From Thiotrichales bacterium 19S3-11 (lineage in GTDB: Bacteria; Pseudomonadota; Gammaproteobacteria; Francisellales; Francisellaceae), in assembly GCA_021713295.1 (NCBI GenBank), contig JAKJJU010000004.1, positions 1 through 64,000 on the forward strand: a DNA stretch of 64,000 bases, given 5' to 3'. The notes below the pieces were generated by a model. The model saw only the letters and a program-made list of their open reading frames with translations. It did not search any database and was not told where the DNA came from. The position numbers and the translations under genes are program-made. Positions 59,816-64,000 of the stretch are shown one piece after another. Each line of letters opens with the position of its first letter. The stretch's first letter is position 1.

Positions 59816-59952
59816 TTTGCAAAATAAATAAAATGGTTAAAAAATAATCAGATTTTGGTGGTTAATGATTGTCTTTTTTAGCTGATTATAATATAATCGA
59901 CCTCGGTATAGGAATAATTAAAATAATAATAAATTATACGTTAGGGGTTGGT

Positions 59953-60945
59953 ATGCTCAGTGGGCTTTGTTTTTTTAAAAAACATATAGCAATGCTATTT
60001 GCGATGATTTCGCTTTTATTATTAGCTATGATCCAATGGCGTGTGCAATATCAACACTTTAACTGGTCTTTTGTGTTATTGAATGTTTGGGCTAGTGTTT
60101 CAATTTATTTATTTGCTGAAGTGATAAGATTTTTTAAGCCACTGAAAAACAAAGCATTATCTGAGCTAATTTATTATCTTTTAACCTTTATTTCCTTTGC
60201 GCTATTAGTTAGGCTATTTTGCTATTATAGTGGCACAGACTTACCTTTGGTGCCTCATCCTTTAATTGATTCCTATTTAGTAAAATTTGATGAGTTTTTT
60301 CATTTTAATGTGGCAGATATAGCAACTTATGTAAGTACTAATCTACCAAAGGTCAATGAATTTTTTAATTATATTTATTATAGTTTAGCTGCTAGCGTCA
60401 TAGTAACGTTACTGTTGATGCCGCTTATTAATTGGAAGAGTTATCAGCGGATGATATTTATGTTTTTCTTCTTAATTTCAATGACGTATGTTTTTTGCTA
60501 TTTTTTTCCTTCCGTTGGGCCGGCTTATTCTTATCCAAATGCTCATTTTTCAAAAATTGTTATTTTCATTAAAGATGCCTATTTACAATTACGTCATGAT
60601 CCATCCTCAGCTGCTGTTGCAGCTTCGATATCCTGCCCTTCTTGGCATGTGCTAGGTTGTTTGTTGATTGTAACGGCTTGGTGGCCAATTAAGCGTTTTG
60701 GTATTCGTTATTTTGTCACATTGTATGCTGTTTTATTGATAATCAGTGTTTTTACAACGGGTTGGCATTACTTAGCTGATGTTGTTGGTTCATTTATCTT
60801 TATGGCAATTGCTTTATTTGTTGCTAGAAAATTAAAACTGTTTGTACCTAACTATGACTTTAGAGTATTGCAGCTGCTAGCTGAAATCATTAAAGGCCAT
60901 TATAAGAAGAAAGAAAAATATCGCTTGATAAACGATACATTATAA
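59953..60945 (+). CDS. PAP2-like membrane phosphatase/phosphotransferase, copy 1
   Basis: This 330-residue protein is counted from the ATG at 59953 (AGGGG 5 bases upstream), which aligns with the start of its tandem paralogue; an earlier TTG at 59869 is less likely. It has about six helices. The active-site motifs resemble the PAP2 superfamily: PSVGPAYSYP, then SCPSWH (C228-H232) in place of the usual PSGH, and GWHYLADV with H272 and D276 as the HxxxD pair. This pattern is nearer to the inositol-phosphotransferase-like PAP2_3 branch than to simple phosphatases. The substrate is probably a lipid phosphate; its identity is unknown. Confidence 0.7.
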   Translation: MLSGLCFFKKHIAMLFAMISLLLLAMIQWRVQYQHFNWSFVLLNVWASVSIYLFAEVIRFFKPLKNKALSELIYYLLTFISFALLVRLFCYYSGTDLPLVPHPLIDSYLVKFDEFFHFNVADIATYVSTNLPKVNEFFNYIYYSLAASVIVTLLLMPLINWKSYQRMIFMFFFLISMTYVFCYFFPSVGPAYSYPNAHFSKIVIFIKDAYLQLRHDPSSAAVAASISCPSWHVLGCLLIVTAWWPIKRFGIRYFVTLYAVLLIISVFTTGWHYLADVVGSFIFMAIALFVARKLKLFVPNYDFRVLQLLAEIIKGHYKKKEKYRLINDTL

Positions 60946-60968
60946 GTGCTGAAATAGGGGATAATAAG

Positions 60969-61976
60969 TTGCGTTATAGTCATTTTTTAAAAAAACATAG
61001 CATCGTATTGATGGCGCTTGTAACGGTTTTAATTATCTTTTTAATTCAATTTGAGGTTGAGTACGCACGATTTCAATGGAGTTATTATTTAATAAGAATT
61101 TGTGTCGGCATTTGTTTGTATTTTATGGGTTATTTTATTAAGGAATTACCTAATAATAGACCAGAGGCATTTAATCAAGTCTGTTATTATGTATTTACAT
61201 GGTTTTCATATGCTACTTTTGTCAATCTTATTGGGGCAGGTGGCACAGTTGATTTATCATTGGTACCTTTTCCTGTTATTGATCCTTATTTAGTTAAAAT
61301 CGATCATTTATTAGGTTTTAATGTTATTGATATTATGCACTATACACAAACAAATTTGCCTTATTTGCATTCATTTTTATTGCTTGTTTATGGCACAGTG
61401 GGTAATGCGGTTAGTATTACCATGATTGCTTTGCCACTGATAAACTGGAAAAGCTTTGAGCGAGTTTTATTTATTTTCTATTTGTTATTTGCCATGACCT
61501 TTGTTTTTTGTAATTTTTTCCCTTCGATTAATCCAGCTTACGGTTATGCTCATACGGTCTTTCCTGCCAATGTAACACAAGAAGCACATAATTATATTCA
61601 GTTCCGTGATTATAGGGCAATTAATCCAGTTATAGGGGATGTTAGCTGTCCATCTTGGCATGTTCTAATTGCATTGCTTGCAATGGTTGGTTGGTGGCCA
61701 ATTAAGCGCTTTGGTATTCGTTATTTAGGGGTTATTTATACTATTTTGATCACAGCAAGTGTATTTGTTACAGGCTGGCATTATTTGGTTGATGTTCTAG
61801 GGTCATTCATCTTTATTATTGTTGGGTTCTATGCAGCTAATAAATTGTTTAAAGAAGTACCTGATTATGATTTTTCTGTTTTAAAGGCATTGATAAAATT
61901 AATAAGAGATTATTGGCCTGATCGGCTTAAACTTAAGCAATCAACGCAAAAAAGCGCTAGCACCTTGCTTAAGTAG
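60969..61976 (+). CDS. PAP2-like membrane phosphatase/phosphotransferase, copy 2
   Basis: This 335-residue tandem paralogue of the preceding gene starts at a TTG behind AGGGG. It shares layout and motifs: PSINPAYGYA, SCPSWH (C227-H231), WWPIKRFGIRY and GWHYLVDVLGSFIF. The two differ most in the N-terminal helices and in the segment before CPSWH. The 3' end overlaps the convergent hemC by 36 bases. Both copies are likely to act at the periplasmic face of the inner membrane, perhaps on lipid A, undecaprenyl or glycerophospholipid head groups (inference). Confidence 0.7.
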   Translation: MRYSHFLKKHSIVLMALVTVLIIFLIQFEVEYARFQWSYYLIRICVGICLYFMGYFIKELPNNRPEAFNQVCYYVFTWFSYATFVNLIGAGGTVDLSLVPFPVIDPYLVKIDHLLGFNVIDIMHYTQTNLPYLHSFLLLVYGTVGNAVSITMIALPLINWKSFERVLFIFYLLFAMTFVFCNFFPSINPAYGYAHTVFPANVTQEAHNYIQFRDYRAINPVIGDVSCPSWHVLIALLAMVGWWPIKRFGIRYLGVIYTILITASVFVTGWHYLVDVLGSFIFIIVGFYAANKLFKEVPDYDFSVLKALIKLIRDYWPDRLKLKQSTQKSASTLLK

Positions 61977-62855
61977 AGATTGAGCAACACTCTTGCCTAA
62001 ATAAACTGGGTCATGCCCTAAAGACTCAGCCTTAATGGCATGAACACCATCAGCACTAAGTACAATGGCTCGTAATAATAAGTTTTCACCTTCTTCTGTT
62101 GCATAAACACCAATAGGGGCATGGCAACTGCCTTGAAGGTGTTCATTACAAGTGCGTTCTGCTAAAACACAGGCCTGAGTTTTGCGATCATTAATGACAG
62201 AAAGCATTTTAATTAGTGATGATCTATCTTTGAGACATTCAACACTAATAACACCTTGGCCTTGTGCTGGTAACATTAAATGATCTGGAATAATTTGTTT
62301 AATTCTTTCAGAGAGGTTAAGTCGAATTAAGCCAGCATGTGCAAGAATTAAGGCATCATATTGCTGATCATCAAGCTTGCTCAGTCGCGTATTGACATTA
62401 CCTCGAATGGGTTTAATGATTAAATCATTCCGATAATTAAGTAATTGAGATTGTCTTCTTAAACTGGAAGTACCAACGATTGCACCTTTAGGGAGATTAG
62501 CAATGGAGCTATATTGGTTAGAAACAAACGCATCAAATGGACTTTCACGTTGGCAAAAGCAGGCTAAATGAAAGTCATCAGGTAATTGATAAGGTATGTC
62601 TTTTAAAGAGTGTACAGCGATATCAGCTTGATCATTTTTGATAGCTATTTCTAACTCTTTCATAAACAGCCCCTTACCACCAATATTACTTAATGGCTGT
62701 TCTAGACGTTTGTCGCCTTCGGTTTGTAATAAAACAAATTCAATGTCTAATTGCGGGTAGTGCTTAAGTAACTGTGTTTTTACATATTCAGACTGCCATA
62801 AGGCTAGTGGGCTTTTTCTTGTTGCAATTCTAAGTGTATTTTTTTCTATCATCAT
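61941..62855 (-). CDS. hemC: porphobilinogen deaminase (hydroxymethylbilane synthase)
   Basis: This 304-residue enzyme joins four porphobilinogens into hydroxymethylbilane for haem. The N-terminal LRIATRKSPLALWQSEYVK and VHSLKDIPYQLP (catalytic Asp region is VHSLKD) are typical; the dipyrromethane cofactor cysteine is in LQGSCHAPIGVYA. It lies 12 bases downstream of the carboxylesterase gene on the same strand. hemD does not follow. Confidence 0.96.
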   Translation of the reverse strand: MMIEKNTLRIATRKSPLALWQSEYVKTQLLKHYPQLDIEFVLLQTEGDKRLEQPLSNIGGKGLFMKELEIAIKNDQADIAVHSLKDIPYQLPDDFHLACFCQRESPFDAFVSNQYSSIANLPKGAIVGTSSLRRQSQLLNYRNDLIIKPIRGNVNTRLSKLDDQQYDALILAHAGLIRLNLSERIKQIIPDHLMLPAQGQGVISVECLKDRSSLIKMLSVINDRKTQACVLAERTCNEHLQGSCHAPIGVYATEEGENLLLRAIVLSADGVHAIKAESLGHDPVYLGKSVAQSLLKQGASAFLR

Positions 62856-62867
62856 TATATCGGATAC

Positions 62868-63551
62868 TTATAAGGTTTCTAATTTAAGCTGAAAGGTTTG
62901 ACAAATAAAAGCGCGGATCATTTTAATTTCCTCAAGGCAAAGACCATGTTCTACTTCATAATGATGGAAGGTTGGCTGAAACTGGTAGTCGGTTAATGAA
63001 TGATATAAGTGCTCACCTGCTTGAATGGGTACAATCGGGTCATATAAACCATGGGCAATGGTTATTGGTATGGATTGATTGGTTAGCTGAACATGAGATT
63101 TTAATTCATTAAAGCCAGGTAAGTAGGTTGATAAAGCAATTAATCCACCAAAACGCATAGTTGAAAAAAGCATCGTTAAAGTTGCAATAGCACCGCCTTG
63201 TGAGAAGCCAGCTAATATAATATTCTCTGAAGCAACTCCACGATCAATAACCTGCTCAATAAGCTGATTCATTTGCGTAATCGAATCACGAATGCCCTCA
63301 AAATCAATATGATTATCAATAGAGCCCATATCACGGATATCATACCAGCCACGCATCTGATAGCCGCCATTGATCGTAATGGCGCGAATGGGTGCATGAG
63401 GAAATATGAATTCAATATCAGCATTAACTGGTAGGTTTAATTCTGGAAGAATCGACTCAAAATCATGGCCATCGGCACCAAGACCATGCAGCCAAATAAC
63501 GGCATATTTTGCCTTATCGCCAATGCGTTTTGTAATATAATCTAACATCAC
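62868..63551 (-). CDS. carboxylesterase / acyl-protein thioesterase-like hydrolase
   Basis: This 227-residue alpha/beta hydrolase belongs to the phospholipase/carboxylesterase (Abhydrolase_2) family. The nucleophile elbow is LAGFSQGGAIATL, the Asp is in GLYDPIVPI and the His in YEVEHGLCLEEI; the N-terminal VIWLHGLGADGHDFE gives the oxyanion hole. Family members include acyl-protein thioesterases and a membrane-associated Francisella esterase with a preference for short acyl chains. It is probably cotranscribed with hemC. Confidence 0.85.
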   Translation of the reverse strand: MMLDYITKRIGDKAKYAVIWLHGLGADGHDFESILPELNLPVNADIEFIFPHAPIRAITINGGYQMRGWYDIRDMGSIDNHIDFEGIRDSITQMNQLIEQVIDRGVASENIILAGFSQGGAIATLTMLFSTMRFGGLIALSTYLPGFNELKSHVQLTNQSIPITIAHGLYDPIVPIQAGEHLYHSLTDYQFQPTFHHYEVEHGLCLEEIKMIRAFICQTFQLKLETL

Positions 63552-63637
63552 TTTTCCTAATTACTTTCAAATTCATCAGAGTATTTTTTTAAAGACTAGA
63601 GTATAGAGAAAAAAAAATTAAATTGAAATGGCTTAAG

Positions 63638-63687
63638 TTGACATAAATCGTTTGCCCTATCTTTATGCTTTGTTGATATAATATAAT
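63638..63687 (+). promoter_or_regulatory. candidate promoter region for ubiX
   Basis: A consensus TTGACA (63638-63643) has only a poor -10 (CTTTAT) 17 bases on, while two overlapping perfect TATAAT boxes (63677-63682 and 63682-63687) have a weak TTGCCC upstream. One of these should drive ubiX. Confidence 0.4.
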
Positions 63688-63722
63688 TTGACTTTAGTTA
63701 GAATCATGAGCGTATAAAAAAT

Positions 63723-64000
63723 ATGGAAACGAAAGTAGTTGCTGGATGTAAAAAGCGAATTATTGTTGGCATTAGTGGTGCCTCTGGGACTATCTATGGC
63801 GTTCGTTTGCTTGAAATGTTAAAACAAACCGAATTTGAAAGTCATTTAATCGTATCAAAAGCGGCTGAACAAGTTAGAAACTATGAAACAGATATAACCT
63901 CAACGGCATTAAAGCAATTAGCAGATGTTTGCTATTCAGTTGATGATATTGCAGCGTGTATCTCTAGTGGCTCCTATCAGACAGAAGGCATGATTATAGC
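63723..64000 (+). CDS. ubiX: flavin prenyltransferase UbiX (5' part, cut by window end)
   Basis: The first 92 codons are present, starting at the ATG at 63723. RIIVGISGASGTIYGVRLLE is the flavoprotein signature of UbiX, which attaches dimethylallyl phosphate to FMN to make the prenylated flavin cofactor used by the UbiD decarboxylase in ubiquinone synthesis. The C-terminal half is outside the window. Confidence 0.9.
   Translation, partial: METKVVAGCKKRIIVGISGASGTIYGVRLLEMLKQTEFESHLIVSKAAEQVRNYETDITSTALKQLADVCYSVDDIAACISSGSYQTEGMII

Overview
The window is AT-rich chromosomal DNA from a gammaproteobacterium. The best guess, from gene order and protein sequences, is the Francisella/Fastidiosibacteraceae neighbourhood. 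The str and S10 operons are joined as rpsL-rpsG-fusA-rpsJ with no tuf between fusA and rpsJ, which is an order I associate with Francisella. There is also an outer-membrane protein of the LbtU/FslE (DUF3573) type, seen in Legionella and Francisella, and an acyl-protein-thioesterase-like carboxylesterase. This placement is inference; no rRNA gene is present to test it.

Layout. 1-0.44 kb: the 3' end of an IS4-type transposase. 0.58-5.7 kb (minus strand): the phospholipid-transport operon mlaFEDCB followed by ibaG, murA and a MAPEG membrane protein. 5.9-10.5 kb: a small secreted protein and purL. 10.7-13.5 kb: an accessory patch with an acidic orphan protein, a secreted GH28 polygalacturonase and a small orphan protein ending in a eukaryotic-type CaaX box (CNIL). 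13.6-15.4 kb: cysE-cysK. 15.5-21.1 kb: a YajR-type MFS transporter, a thaumatin-like secreted protein and betA-betB. 21.3-27.8 kb: prfB (with its programmed +1 frameshift), lysS, and a FadN-type fusion plus thiolase for fatty-acid beta-oxidation. 27.9-33.4 kb: a ten-cysteine secreted protein, a FUSC membrane protein, and nupC followed by a secreted nucleotide phosphodiesterase, which together suggest nucleotide scavenging.

33.5-50.3 kb is the ribosomal protein supercluster on the plus strand: str (rpsL-rpsG-fusA), S10 (rpsJ to rpsQ), spc (rplN to rpmJ, with secY) and alpha (rpsM-rpsK-rpsD-rpoA-rplQ), closed by a strong intrinsic terminator. Candidate internal promoters lie before rplC, before rplN and, less clearly, before rpsM. 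50.5-55.3 kb holds two Bcr/CflA-type MFS exporters, a LysE-type exporter, a LysR regulator and a YgfX-like protein. 55.3-62 kb holds phaR, a Nif3-family gene, the LbtU-like outer-membrane protein, a second LysR divergent from an isochorismatase-fold protein without the usual cysteine, and two tandem PAP2-like membrane proteins. The window closes with hemC, a carboxylesterase and the first part of ubiX.

No tRNA, rRNA, CRISPR array or prophage was recognised. No gene-free stretch exceeds 300 bases. The most unusual content is the set of exported or host-facing proteins (GH28, thaumatin-like, cysteine-rich secreted proteins, CaaX protein) scattered among housekeeping genes, which fits a bacterium living with eukaryotic hosts or on plant, algal or fungal matter.
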